Assembly (NCBI GenBank): GCA_030052745.1
Contig: JANBVO010000058.1
Coordinates: 1 to 64,000, forward strand
Reading direction: 5' to 3'
Length of the DNA: 64,000 nucleotides
From: Pleurostoma richardsiae
Taxonomy: Eukaryota > Ascomycota > Sordariomycetes > Calosphaeriales > Pleurostomataceae
This document shows, in pieces, positions 34,901 to 45,787 of the stretch. The translations under genes were made by a program, and so were the position numbers. Each line of letters starts with the position of its first letter. Position 1 is the stretch's first letter. The notes beneath the pieces are model-generated. The model was not told where the DNA came from, made no database searches, and worked only from the letters and a program-made list of their open reading frames with translations.

Positions 34901-36693
34901 AGCTGCCACGTCAGGCAGGTGAGGGGTCCGAACCGATTTCGGGTGTATGCGAGAGTGAGAAGAATGGCAAATTCAAAGTGTGAGTCATACTTAGGAGCCA
35001 GAGGCAGAGGTGGTTGATGCTGGTCAAGGAAGGGCGGAAATGGGGGGGAAAGAAGGAAAAAGAAACGGAGGCTTTCAGAGAGTGGCCAAGGAACCTCGCG
35101 GCCAATCATTCCGCCGATGGTGAGCGAAGTCGAAACATCCCAGTTGCTCCTTTGGGATTAGTGCACCAGACCCTTTTATCGATAAGGCATGTTGTCACGT
35201 TGCTAGAGGTCAGCAGTGTTAAAGTACCGATACAAAACAACAGCATACAAGGTACTTGATGTCAGCTAACTGGAGCCTGGTAGGGTAACTTACCTTACCA
35301 TCAAGAGATTGGAGGTGCTTCAAGGTTCGGGTAGATTATCTGCCTGCCTACCGACCTACCACATGCCTGTTATGCTCCTACTGATATAGGCCAGATGACA
35401 AGGTGTTCAGCAAGCAGGAAGTCAAGACGAAACAACCACCCCCCCCCTTCCCCCCCCCTTCCCCCCCCCTACCCCCCAAATCGCTGACCCGCGGCACCGG
35501 ACTTTATGGATGAGTCTCCGATATGGCTTGTTCGCCCGATGGATTTCTCGGCTGCCCATATCTTCCTGACCGAGCGGTGCACCCTGGAGGAGACCAGAAA
35601 ACCCATTGCTACCGCCTTCCTCTGGTAGTGGGTACGCAACGGCGCCGCCCCTTGCCGTGCGGCGTCGTGGGAAGGGCCGCCAACTCAAGACACCCTCCGT
35701 CCCTCGAATATCGACCTGCTAGCGGTGTCCGCATGACCCCTCTTACCTACCTCGTCTCCCCTCCACTCCGACGGCCATTGTCATCCGGCGGCGTTCTTTG
35801 CCTGTACGTCGCTGTTGGGAATTTGCAAGCCCATGCGCTGAGTATGTATATTGAGACCGCGACTAACAAGACTGAGCACCAGCTTCCCCTGTGACAAGAC
35901 ATTGTGTGTCGAGTGATGATGATCGACGTCCCGGCGATTTCCTTTATCACGGCCTTTCACATTTTCACATTTGGACCTTCGTGACGACGTTGCCTCGTAC
36001 CTCGCCTACTGCCGCTTGTCGTCCCTCTCAGTCCTCCATTGCGGATACTATCTTATCCCATCCTAGCCAGTCGGCCTATATGCATCCTTCAAATCCCGCG
36101 TCTTGTGTGCGGCTAAGACACTGCACCTAGATGTAGAAGTGCTTGCAGTTTGACGAGCATGGTGGGATGCGCAAGATATCACCATCTGCACAGCTATGCG
36201 AGTTACTCGTCGAAGACGCTTTGAGTTCTGCCTTCCTCGCCATGTCCTCGCCATGACCTCTTCGTCCTGGTTCCTAGCAATCGTGATGAACACTAGGCAG
36301 AAGACCTCACAAAGATATACACCTCTCCAAGGCAATAACAGAGCGGTTACCTTTCGGGCTTAGTTACTGAAACATCACTAGACTAGACGAAACCCCGAGG
36401 TCTCCTTGTATAGCCGTAGATCTGTATGACTTAGCGTTGCACGACAAAGGGAAAGGACCGCATTGCTCGTTTAATTGACCCGCTCGGGGTGAAGATATAG
36501 ATGGCCCTGTCGAATAGAGGCAGAGTTGAAAAGGTATCATAGCTAGCTAAACGCCAATGGCAAATTAGCATGGAACGGCTACTTAAAACGGCTGATGAAG
36601 CACGGAAGACATCACAGTCTGTGACTGTCCAAAGCTACAGGGCTGGGATCCACCGGTGAAGTGCTTTCGGTGCTGAACGGTCTCGAGTTCAGG
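31970..36693. other. 4.7-kb gene-free region upstream of the SWIRM gene
   Basis: This is the longest stretch without a recognised gene in the GC-rich part. Short frames occur on both strands with no family similarity. It contains a C-rich tract (35,438-35,477), many CCACC and GGTACC-like motifs, and simple GGAT/TGGAT repeats at about 32,676-32,715. It could hold a long 5' leader, regulatory elements or non-coding transcripts; none can be proven from sequence. Confidence 0.5.
35438..35477 (-). repeat. C-rich/G-rich simple tract
   Basis: About 40 bp made of runs of eight or more C separated by TT or TA on the plus strand, giving four long G runs on the minus strand. Such spacing fits the G-quadruplex pattern (G-run, short loop, G-run). 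A shorter C run lies at about 34,714-34,723. Confidence 0.8.
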
Positions 36694-38703
36694 TCACGTA
36701 AAATCATACACCATCAGGCTCTCCTCACCCTGAGACTCCTTGAGCACGATAACCATTTCGTCGTCAAAGCCTACCCAGTTACGCCTTTCGTCCAGTTCTG
36801 TGAACGGCTTGCCTCGGGCGGAATGCGTGGCGTCATGGGGCCCTGCTGCGATCGGAGATGACGTGTCTGGTCTAATCTCAACGCTCTTGCTCTGAACTGT
36901 CGACGGCCGGCCCTCTAGCTCCCACACGCGCATTTCCTCACCCCGGGAGCTGACGCTCACAGCTTTCCCGCGTGCTGTGATCTCCGCGTCACTGATTCCT
37001 GAGGTATGACCCCAGAGCCTGATGCCCGGTGAAATGGAGAGGGCTGAGGCATTCGAAGTACAAAGATGAAGAATCAGAGTATTGTCGGGAAGCGTCGCAA
37101 GAAGATAGGGATGGTTGTAGCAGAGCGTCATCGGGCCGCGATCTGGCTCAGGCTGGGCGCCGGGCGCGTCTCGATTGCGAGTGAAGGAAGAGTAATCGTT
37201 CCCGAGCAGCCACGATGGCCTCGCCGGCGGCGTGGCTGGATTGTATGATAATGACCCGGTGCTGACCGGCGACGTGTACGCCAGTCTGGTCGCCGTGATT
37301 TCTGGCGCGACCTCCAATCCCGAGGCAGAGGATTCGATGTGCAAATCTTGGATCCCAATGACCCAACCTTGACGAGTGGAAAACGTATAGGCAATCGAGG
37401 CGATGGTTGTCACCGTTGTCCTACGTATGGCTAGAGCGAGAGGGGGCTTCGATGTGTGCGATCGCAGTGAGGTGAGAAGATAGGGTGCTGGAAGGGCAAA
37501 GGAGAGGGATCCCTGTGGACTGTCTCCGCTGGGGAGTTTGAGCCTCCCTGGAGGGTGGCCACTATCGTCATCATGGGTGCCATATGCCTTTCCGGTTTTA
37601 TCAGTCGAGCGACGACCCTCATACTGCCTTCCACATTCTCCCTCACTGGTACGGTCGACACCTGGAGGCTTGGCCGGAACGTCAAAAGTGTATAGTGAGA
37701 TAAGGACCGACCCTGTTGCTGTCAGTAAGTAGGGGTGGGAGAATGCCACCCCTAGAAGCTCCCCGTTGCTGGACTGTTCATGTCGATATCGACATATGAG
37801 CCGGCGATATACTCTGTCAAACTTCCAGACGCCGAATCCGCCGTCCGAGAAGCCAAGGGCAACGTCGATGGTCTCGTCATCGATGCCGCAGTCATCGACG
37901 GCAATACAGCTAGGCGCGGCGTTGTCGTCTGTGCCATGTAGAGGTGTCTGCGCCACGAGATCTCTGGATCTCAGATCCCAAATCCTCAACCCTGATGTTG
38001 TATCTGCTGTAATGGCGAGCCCCTCGATAACCTTCACTAGCATCTTCTTTCCCGCATCCCTTCCGCCTGGCTCATTCTCCGGCCCTAGGCGCAGCTCTTC
38101 CACCGCACACTTGCCCCTGGACCAGTTGTGTCGTATCTTGTATTGTCTTTTCCAATGGACGGCCTGAGGCTCAGGTCCGGGGGTGTGCTCGAAACTTCGA
38201 CTCGCCCGCTTGTCGCTCACCGGGCTGAAGGTACTTCCGTCTCTCTCTTCATCGGACCAGAGCTTCCGCTTTCCTGAGAACTGCAGTCGATGCTTCTGTT
38301 CAATGGCTTGCCCACCACGGAAGCAGCCCTCACGAAACCGAGGAATGCGCAAAGCTCGTGGCAAGACGAATCGTGCGTAGTACAAGGCCTTCCATAGCTG
38401 GGTATCTTCAGAAAGCCGATGAAATCGACTTGACACTGGAGCGACGGCTAGCAGGTGTTGCGGAGAGAGGAATGAGAGGACGCGGATTAGGAGCTCGTCG
38501 GACAGCGGGGACAGAAGATCAGGGCCAGTCCTTCGCGCCGCGGCAGGCCGGCGTGATACCCTCCGCCTCAACGGAGATGGCGCCGGTGCGTCTTGTGCAA
38601 GGCGAGGTCGCTTTGGCGCGCGCGGCAGATTTGTATGACAGGGACCACGAACAAGAGAGCGGCCGGAGTCGAGGTAGTCGGGTGCGGGACGCTTTCCCGA
38701 CAT
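36694..38703 (-). CDS. F-box protein with WD40-like repeats
   Basis: A single exon of 669 residues starts at the ATG at 38,703 (MSGKRPAPDY); an in-frame ATG at 38,820 would add 39 residues that look like leader sequence. The F-box (about residues 63-110, with LSDELLIRVLSFLSPQHLL and VSSRFHRLSEDTQLWKALYY) should bind Skp1 in an SCF ubiquitin ligase. The following region has beta-propeller-like segments such as GLRIWDLRSRDLV, VALGFSDGGFGVWKF and GEEMRVWELEGR, consistent with diverged WD40 blades for substrate binding. It lacks introns. The N-terminus is basic (RAPKRPRLAQ), possibly a nuclear signal. The substrate is unknown. Confidence 0.85.
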   Translation of the reverse strand: MSGKRPAPDYLDSGRSLVRGPCHTNLPRAPKRPRLAQDAPAPSPLRRRVSRRPAAARRTGPDLLSPLSDELLIRVLSFLSPQHLLAVAPVSSRFHRLSEDTQLWKALYYARFVLPRALRIPRFREGCFRGGQAIEQKHRLQFSGKRKLWSDEERDGSTFSPVSDKRASRSFEHTPGPEPQAVHWKRQYKIRHNWSRGKCAVEELRLGPENEPGGRDAGKKMLVKVIEGLAITADTTSGLRIWDLRSRDLVAQTPLHGTDDNAAPSCIAVDDCGIDDETIDVALGFSDGGFGVWKFDRVYRRLICRYRHEQSSNGELLGVAFSHPYLLTATGSVLISLYTFDVPAKPPGVDRTSEGECGRQYEGRRSTDKTGKAYGTHDDDSGHPPGRLKLPSGDSPQGSLSFALPAPYLLTSLRSHTSKPPLALAIRRTTVTTIASIAYTFSTRQGWVIGIQDLHIESSASGLEVAPEITATRLAYTSPVSTGSLSYNPATPPARPSWLLGNDYSSFTRNRDAPGAQPEPDRGPMTLCYNHPYLLATLPDNTLILHLCTSNASALSISPGIRLWGHTSGISDAEITARGKAVSVSSRGEEMRVWELEGRPSTVQSKSVEIRPDTSSPIAAGPHDATHSARGKPFTELDERRNWVGFDDEMVIVLKESQGEESLMVYDFT

Positions 38704-39497
38704 CGCTTGCAGAGGATGCAGAGCAAAATTCAGAGCTTTGCAGAAATACAGTTTCGAAGTAAAGCGAGGGGGTATCTCGGTTCGACAAAAGCGATGGCCA
38801 GGAATTCTTTTGGTACGCAATGCGGACGCTCGGTATGCTTAGCCTCGATAACAGATAAGCGAGGAACCTGTGGCAAGAGAAGACAGAGTTTGATATCAAG
38901 CTACCTTCCTCATGGCTGCAAGCTCTAAGCAAGACAAGTACCAATCAAACAACGCCTAGCACCGGGCAAGATTTGCCTCGACATGCATACACCGCAGCAG
39001 AGCGCCTGCTTACTTGCTAAATACCTGCCTGTGTCAGTCGAAATGCAGAGTCTGTCGTTCACGATGTCTGAAGTTTGAGATGAGGATGACCCGTTGCTCT
39101 GGCCTAGGCAGCCGGAAGTGCCGGCTAACTGGGGCGATTGATGTACGGATCCGTGCAGCCGTGCAGGGTGAATAGCACGCCGGCATTCTCGTCAAACGGT
39201 GTGGGGCTTTCCGGACCCTTCTGCGGGGCAGCCGGCTCGGCATCCGCGGCTCCCGAGTCAAATCCGGGGGCCTCTCCCGCATTTTGGAGCATGGAGGATC
39301 CACGCAGTTGACCTCACCGTGCTCTACAGAATTCTCAGCTAAACGAGACAGTTTGGAGTAGCACCAGGCGATCTTACAGTAGTTATCAGACGATACGGTT
39401 GGCTCTGTGTGCTCCCACGGCGAATACCCAGAAGTTTCTGGTGATTTCAACCATCCCACCATCTCGTGGCTAGGCGGAGGAGCCACCAAGCGTGTCC
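38704..39497. other. Divergent promoter region, F-box gene and Zn2Cys6 gene
   Basis: 794 bp between two divergent start codons. No conserved reading frame; promoters of both genes are expected here. Confidence 0.5.
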
Positions 39498-42039
39498 ATG
39501 ATGCCCGCGGACCGCGCAAAAGGCGACCCCGGAGATGCCTCCAACAACGGTGCTATTCGAGCGGTACGGGCCCTGCACCACCAGGACAGGATAGTGGATG
39601 CAGGACAGAATCGACTGATCTCTGACTTGAGGAACCACCCTCTAGTGTGACCAGTGCCGTATTCGCAAGGTGCGTGGCCTGCCATGTTTGGTTGGACGAG
39701 CTAAAATGCTGATTATTTCTGATAGATCCGTTGCGACAAAGAGTCACCGTGCTCCAACTGCCGCATCGCCCAGCGACTCTGTAGTTCCACGGGCGCCGGC
39801 CAGAAGCCCAAGGAGGCTCGGCAGAGGGTGCTCATTTCAACTCAATAGTACGCTTCCTTTTTTTCTCACCTGCTCCAGGTGTGGCAGGATCCTAATCGCA
39901 ACCGCTATACCGGCAGTGAGAGGAAGATAGACCAGATAGAAGAGAGGCTCGCTGGCATAGAGGCCCTCCTCCGCAAGCTCGCCTCCAGCGGCGGAGTCCA
40001 CACGAGTCCGGAACCCCCTTTTCATGAACCGCCCCCAAGCTCCGCTACGATCGCTTCATCCGTGGGAGGTGAGACTAGCGGCACGGTATATGACCGTGAC
40101 GAGCTGGACTCGGCCTTCGAGGGTAACTCGTCTTTATCTGCACATACTGCCTTCGCCAGCGAGTTTCTAGAGCACGCTGTTGAGAGGACTTCCCTTCGAG
40201 ACCTAAGCCCCAACATGCAGGCCGCCCTGAACTCACTTCAACAGATCGTCGGTATGCAGAACAAGTCGTCTGGTGCCCACGAGGTCCGTTTTGCGAACCA
40301 GAAACCCCTTCCCAAGGGTACTGGCACATTCAGGGAGCTTCCTATGCCCCCTCTTGCAGCAGTCATCCCAGTCCTCCGAGAGATGAAGGGTACGTAATCC
40401 GACTTAACTACGGGGATACGGTCCACTGTTGCTGACTGGTCTGGCGCAGAGACCCCCCCTGGGACATTCACGCTCATCTCGGTATGCTGCTTCATGGCCA
40501 TTGAAGATTTTGCTGATGCCTGCCGGCAAGTGTACTTCGCTCTTGAGGATTACTCTCACGCAACCTTCATCATCGTCAATGCCGGCCTCTACTATCTTTT
40601 CCAGGAAAAAGCCGTGCTGGCAGGCGATGATATTGCTGCTGTTCGGGACTATACAGGGTACTACGAGCTCTGCAGAGATAATCTGGAAACGGGCCTAGCG
40701 AACCTGAATCTTTTCCTGCCCGCTACGATAGATAACATAGAAGCACTCCTTCTCGGGGCAAGTATCATCACGAGGCACCAAGAGTAGCTTCGGTGGCTGA
40801 CATCGTTCCCAGGCATCTTACGCGATCGAAGTGTCACGGCCTTCCCTTGCCTGGCAATTGAACATGACTGCGGCTCAGCTATGCCAGGCTCTCGGTTATC
40901 ATCGTGCCCCGTCGGGGAATGCTAGTGAGGGAGGCCAAGAACTAATGGACAAAAAAGGCCTGCTATTTTGGTTCGCCTACATGCTGGACAGAGGTCTAGC
41001 ACTGAGACTGGGCCGGGCATCTGTTATTCGGGACTTTGATATTACTGTGTCGAGGACGATTGGGAGCATCAACGCTCCCGAACCCTGGAAGGAGATCCTC
41101 CAGCTCTGGATAAGCCACGCTGAAGTACAAGGGAAGATATATGAGCAACTCTACAGTCCCGGGTCCTTAGTGCGGCCCGTAAGCGAGCGCATCGAGGCCG
41201 CACAGCTGCTCGCGAGCGAGCTGAAAAGGATCGCACAGAAAGCGGCCATGGCTAGAGCCCAGGGTTCTGCCAGCCTCAACAAGACGAAGGCCACCGTTAT
41301 GGAGATGGTCATGAAGTCTGACGAGGTCTCTTTCCTTTCGTCGCTCGCGCTGGTGTACAGAGCTACGCCTTCCGTTGGCGGCTTTCCCGGTACCTTCAGC
41401 CCAGAATGCATCGAGACGGCACGGGCAGCAATGCAGACACACCAGGAAGCCATGCGATTGATGGGCTCGAACCAGTGGACGGCGGCATCCTATATCCATT
41501 GGTGAGTGCGGCCTCCTTCCCGCTACGGTTGGTAGACAATGCATCGGGCATACAGCAAACTAAAGCAAGTCATCGCCCACAGGACCATCCTCTATGCCCC
41601 CTTTGTCCCGTTTATTGTCATATTCTGTCACATTATCGAAACCGCCAACGTCGAGGATTTGAATCGCCTCAGAGACTTCATTGAATCGCTGCAATCCGTC
41701 TGCACCGTCTCAGAGGGCGTTGAAAAACTGCATCGCCTTTTCCAGGTCTTATACAACGTAGCGTCGCTTTACCTTGAGGCCAAGGTCCAGCAGCAACAAG
41801 ATCAGGATATGACACCAATCGGGAACGAGTTCGACGTATATCTCAGTGCGCTGGGGTTGATGCCACTAGACGAGAACATGTCTGGTGGCGCGGTGGGCAT
41901 CGATGCCGGGCCCCCGGCCGCAGGAGTGAACCAGACCACCCAACTGGGCGATTGGTTCTCTGGGAATCGACACATGATGGGCCTGCTCGAGGAGGATTTG
42001 TCCCAGTTCAATCCAACCACCTGGACCAACGGATCGTGA
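39498..42039 (+). CDS. Zn2Cys6 fungal transcription factor
   Basis: Seven exons: 39,498-39,563; 39,646-39,669; 39,726-39,847; 39,917-40,389; 40,450-40,757; 40,813-41,501; 41,583-42,039, giving 712 residues. The binuclear cluster is CDQCRIRK joined to IRC, then DKESPCSNCRIAQRLC (six Cys, spacing 2-6-5-2-6). It is assembled from exons 1-3, with a 24-nt second exon coding exactly CDQCRIRK. A coiled dimerisation segment ERKIDQIEERLAGIEALLRKL follows. The rest is the fungal-specific transcription factor domain (for example SRPSLAWQLNMTAAQLCQAL, LFWFAYMLDRGLALRLGRAS). Intron 5 (40,758-40,812) has a GCAAGT donor, needed to keep the conserved LLLGASYAIE in frame. Targets are unknown; there is no adjacent pathway gene to guess from. 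Confidence 0.9.
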
Positions 42040-42323
42040 ATAGAGCCCCGCATATGCTAGGCAGAATGGAGCGTCAATGCCGAGAAGAAGCCCTAGGATA
42101 ATCGCAGGTGATTCTGCGTTGTCTGATGCCTATTTAAGACGAGGCCAGTCTTTCACTGGTGCAGACCGAGGTTGCATGCAATGGAGGAGAGTAACGAGGC
42201 CCGGGATTCCAGTCTCTCGCGGTCCATGAATGGGAGAGGCAGTCGTACTGGACCAGGCCAGTGAAGACTGTATCACGACTACCACGTACAACCACTTCAA
42301 GATGTCCATGCCAGGGCAGGCTT

Positions 42324-42969
42324 TCAGTCCGTTGGGACATTGGGGTCATAGACGTCATATCCTTCATCCTCCGTGTCGCTCTCGATTAGCTGACTTCTCG
42401 CACCTACTTTGTTCAGTGCCGACTCTTGGCCTTCTCCTGCAGCAGCCTTCAGCTTTTGTGCACCTGAACCACCGGAAACGTCCCCTTCGACGGACACGAA
42501 GGCAGACTTGAATCCCGACTTTTTGAAGCCGCCCTTCTTGGAGCCTGCGACAGCACCGGGACTGCCCGCAATAATGCTGTCCCCTAGCTTGATACTGATC
42601 ACTCCATCGGCCCTGGCCTCTGCTTTTCGCGCGCGGGCAGCGGCGTGGGGATCACGCACCATGGCCTTCATGTCTTTCAGGCGCTGCTTATGGCTGTGGT
42701 CATACGAACCAAGATGTGCTTCATAGTCGTTCATGCGAGAATAGCCCTTCTGGCAAAGCTGGCAGTAGAATGACTGCATAGCTTCTCGGGCAGACGTCGT
42801 CTGCGCCGGTGGGAGTGTCTGAGGACGCTACGCAGAGACAGACACAGGCAGAGTCAGCGACGTACTTGCTCGACAAGAACGGCAAGGAATATTCACGCAA
42901 TTAGCCCGAGGTGAGGAGGAGTAAGGTGAACAAGCCGGCGAGTGATGCCCTAGAACTTACTGGAGGCAT
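42324..42969 (-). CDS. C2H2 zinc finger protein (GPATCH8/ZNF804-like finger)
   Basis: Exons 42,969-42,961 and 42,827-42,324 encode 170 residues. The first coding exon is only 9 nt (Met-Pro-Pro) and ends at a perfect GTAAGT donor; the 133-bp intron ends GCGTAG. The single finger FYCQLCQKGYSRMNDYEAHL ending SYDHSHKQRLKDMK has the C-x2-C and H-x5-H spacing and the trailing QRLKxMK seen in GPATCH8 and ZNF804 proteins, thought to act in RNA processing. The tail is basic and Gly/Ser-rich, ending in acidic SDTEDEGYDVYDPNVPTD. Without the 9-nt exon, translation could start at Met 23, just before the finger. The function is inferred only from the finger. Confidence 0.82.
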
Positions 42970-43683
42970 GTTGAGGCGCACGAGCTAGGCCGCCTGTCGC
43001 TACTGTTGGTGCGGCGGGAGAAGGGAAGACGTCAACCGGAGGTTCGGGATGATTGACTTCTTGTGCCCTTTCACTGGCCACCTGAGGTATAACGAGATAT
43101 GCGGATGTCCGCTCACTTGGGATGTAGCACCGAATGTATTCCGGAGCACAGTATGACAGGCGAGGTAGATACCGGTTGGGAGATAACGCGAAGGTTGGAA
43201 GAGTCGTGCGTCCAACAGGTCATAGTGATGCACGGCAAGGAACGGCCCTCGATGGTCTAACCTCTTACAGTATGGATGGGGTACAGGGTAGTTATCCCTA
43301 CCTAGACTGGAGAGCGACTTTTAATTACTGTACTGAGGTACCTACACGAGTACCTCCGTACTGTACGTATACACAAAGTAATGATGTAATCCGAGTCTGA
43401 GTTCTAGTGTACATGTGTACATAGTAGGGTGGGGTTCTAGGGAAGGTACCTTAGCTCGACGATCACAAATCCTTGAAATCCTGTTCGCTCGGTACCTTCC
43501 CTAGGTACCTAGGTAGGTAGGCAAGGTACGCTGGTACGACGAAGCAGCCGTATCTTAACTTATCTCGTCCAAATCTGTCATCGTGCCGATCAAGCTACGC
43601 AGTAAGTAGCGTAAATGTAATTTCTCGTTCGAATTCTGCGACGTGAGACACTCACTCTAGGGTCCGTCTCGAGCCAGGGCACG
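42970..43683. other. Divergent promoter region with TACC/GGTA-rich motifs
   Basis: 714 bp between two divergent genes. It contains dense repeats of GGTACC, CCTAGG and TAGGTA motifs, strongest at about 43,440-43,535. No reading frame with family similarity. Confidence 0.55.
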
Positions 43684-44816
43684 ATGGAGGCGAGTTCCCT
43701 GCACCAAAAAGATTCCCACGAGACCTTTGTATCTCTCTTGCAACTCGACCCGACGCCCATCGAAGCAACCCTGGAGCCGGAGAAAGAACTCCCACCCCTC
43801 CCAGATGATGATACCACGGCAAAGGTCGAGCGCGGATCTGCCCGCCCTGCAGGCACGACATCTACGTTGGGGCTAAGTGGCGGCGGCCATGGATCAGTCT
43901 ACTACTGCAAGTCACCTGAGTCTGCTCGTACGGAGGCCATCGTGCTGGAATCAAGAAGCCCAGTCACGAAGATGACCTTGAGGCTAATCCGCGCTTGCGT
44001 ACAGTGGCCCGCGTGCAGCGATACTCGACCTACGCCATGTCCATCTTCACCTCCATCCACCTAGCGAATTCTTCCCTCATACCTTTGTTCACGCGATCCG
44101 TACCCGCGTCCGAATCATACCTTCTCCTGGCTCGAGAGATCTACCAGACATCCTTGACTGAACCATTGCTTGTAGTACTCCCCATTCTTGCGCACATAAC
44201 CTCCGGGGTTGCCCTGCGTTTGGTGCGGCGTCATCAGAACATGCGGCGTTACGGTGGTGCGACACCAGGCATGCTAGCACTACACCATTCGCGCACCGCC
44301 GGCTCCTCTTCAAGAATTTCCACAGCCAGACTCAAGATATGGCCATCGATGACTTACATCTCTATATCTGGCTATGGGTTCGCCGTCTTTCTGCTCGCCC
44401 ATGTGCTGCTCAATCGGTGCCTCCCCCTCGCCGTGGAGGGAGATAGTGCGGACATAGGACTCGCATATGTCTCGCATGGCTTCGCGAGACACGGGTTCCT
44501 CTCCTGGGTCTCCTATATCGGGCTCCTTAGCCTCGGCTGCAGCCACATGGTATGGGGCATGGCGAAGTGGTTGGGCCTTGCGCAAAGAGCGGGTTGGAGA
44601 ACCGATCTCAAGTCGCTGCAGGTGACGGGAAACCCTGTTATGGATAAGAAAATTCGCAAGAGGAGAAGACGGATATGGCTGGGAGTCCACGGTGCAAGCC
44701 TTGCCCTTACGTTACTTTGGGCTGCAGGCGGCCTCGGCGTGGTAGCACGAGGAGGCCCAGTACAAGGCTGGGTCGGGAAGTTGTATGATGAGACGTTTTC
44801 TCGGGTGGGTCTATGA
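43684..44816 (+). CDS. mcp1: Mcp1-like mitochondrial membrane protein (DUF1691)
   Basis: Exons 43,684-43,906 and 44,005-44,816 encode 344 residues. Yeast Mcp1 is a mitochondrial membrane protein that binds the lipid transporter Vps13 and suppresses loss of ERMES contact sites. An acidic N-terminus (about 70 residues) is followed by hydrophobic helices: SIFTSIHLANSSLIPLF, EPLLVVLPILAHITSGVAL, ISGYGFAVFLLAHVLLNR, WVSYIGLLSLGCSHMVWGMA and a C-terminal segment LALTLLWAAGGLGVVA. The repeated His-containing helices fit the two-domain DUF1691 fold. The join VYYLARVQRYSTYA needs a GCAAGT donor at 43,907; a GT donor further on (43,930s) would keep the frame but insert about nine unconserved residues. 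Naming as mcp1 is by family. Confidence 0.82.
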
Positions 44817-44961
44817 CAGGACCTGACGCAGTAGCTGTTGATTCAGAAGCATTGCCTGCAGTATGGCACATCCTGGACTAGAAGTTAAATACTTCGCGGG
44901 ATTGAAGAACGAACAGGTATGGTCGAGTTCGGCCCGTCATCATTTCTGCTGGCTCCTTCCA

Positions 44962-45787
44962 TTAGGCCTTGCTGACAGCGTACTCCATAAAGTACACGGC
45001 GTACTCGCCGTCGCCTCCGTACATTGAATCGTCCTGAATAATCTGATCCAGAGTCTCGAAGCCCAGCTTCCTGTAGACGTAGAAACCTTGCTTGAATGCG
45101 GTGACCAGGATGTCCAATCCTAATTGCCGAGCCTTCGCGATTCCAGCCTCTACTAGGGCTGTAGCAATGCCCTTGCGCTTATTCTCGGGGTGGACAGCGA
45201 GGTAATCGAGAACTATGGCGCCCTGTTCAGCCTAAGGCCTGTGGACAAATAGAACCACTTTGATGGTCCCGACGGCCATTATCGCAACAATCTACCCATG
45301 GCTACAAACGTGTCTGGTGGCAGGGTTACTCACCAATGTATTGTTTCTTAGATATCAAGGCTGCTTTCATCGCAGTTACGGGAACATCGAGATGGTCCAT
45401 GGCGTGATTATGGTGCCAGTTCGCGGTCCCTGCTAGCCTCTCGAATGCAAGCCTCTCTTCAGGACTCACATTTGGGACTCGACCATCAACCCACACTGGC
45501 TCTCCGGTTGGTTCCGTGTTCAAGTGGTCATCGGGAAGGATCCAGCGGGCATAGCCAACTAGTCTTCCCGTGTTCGGGTCGAGGGCCTTCAGATGGCGTA
45601 AAGACTCGCGGTCTCTAAGCAGGTTGCGAGGCATCCTTTTGACGGACTGTTCGATGATGAAATCTAGCGTTTGTCCTCTATTCCAAAGTGCCCTCCAGTT
45701 GGAGTCGGTCCAGAAGGCCGACATATTGTTGCGAGCCAGCGCCTCGGCGTCTGCAACGGTGCAGCCTGTGACTATGAAAAGAGACAT
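44962..45787 (-). CDS. GNAT family N-acetyltransferase
   Basis: Exons 45,787-45,334 and 45,212-44,962 (121-bp intron, GTGAGT donor, CCATAG acceptor) encode 234 residues. It should transfer acetyl from acetyl-CoA to an unknown amine. The core is in exon 2: VLDYLAVHPENKRKGIATAL contains the acetyl-CoA pyrophosphate loop (Q/R-x2-G-x-A type, here NKRKGIA), then LVEAGIAKARQLGLDILVTA and YRKLGFETLDQ. The splice site in exon 2 restores the natural strand sequence KKQYIVLDYLAV; the AG sites a little upstream leave stops in frame. The N-terminal half (NNMSAFWTDSNWRALW) resembles fungal GNATs of unknown substrate. No signal peptide. Confidence 0.85.

Noticed and set aside
39828-39887. Alternative intron 3 of the Zn2Cys6 gene (donor GTGCTC at 39,828, acceptor at 39,878)
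   Set aside because: It keeps frame but breaks the conserved Tyr-Glu-Arg-Lys join; the donor at 39,848 with the acceptor at 39,916 gives the family sequence.
45213-45333. Apparent frameshift in the GNAT gene
   Set aside because: Using the nearer acceptors leaves stops in frame, but the CCATAG acceptor at 45,213 restores a natural KKQYIVLDYLAV join and all phases close. The gene is intact.
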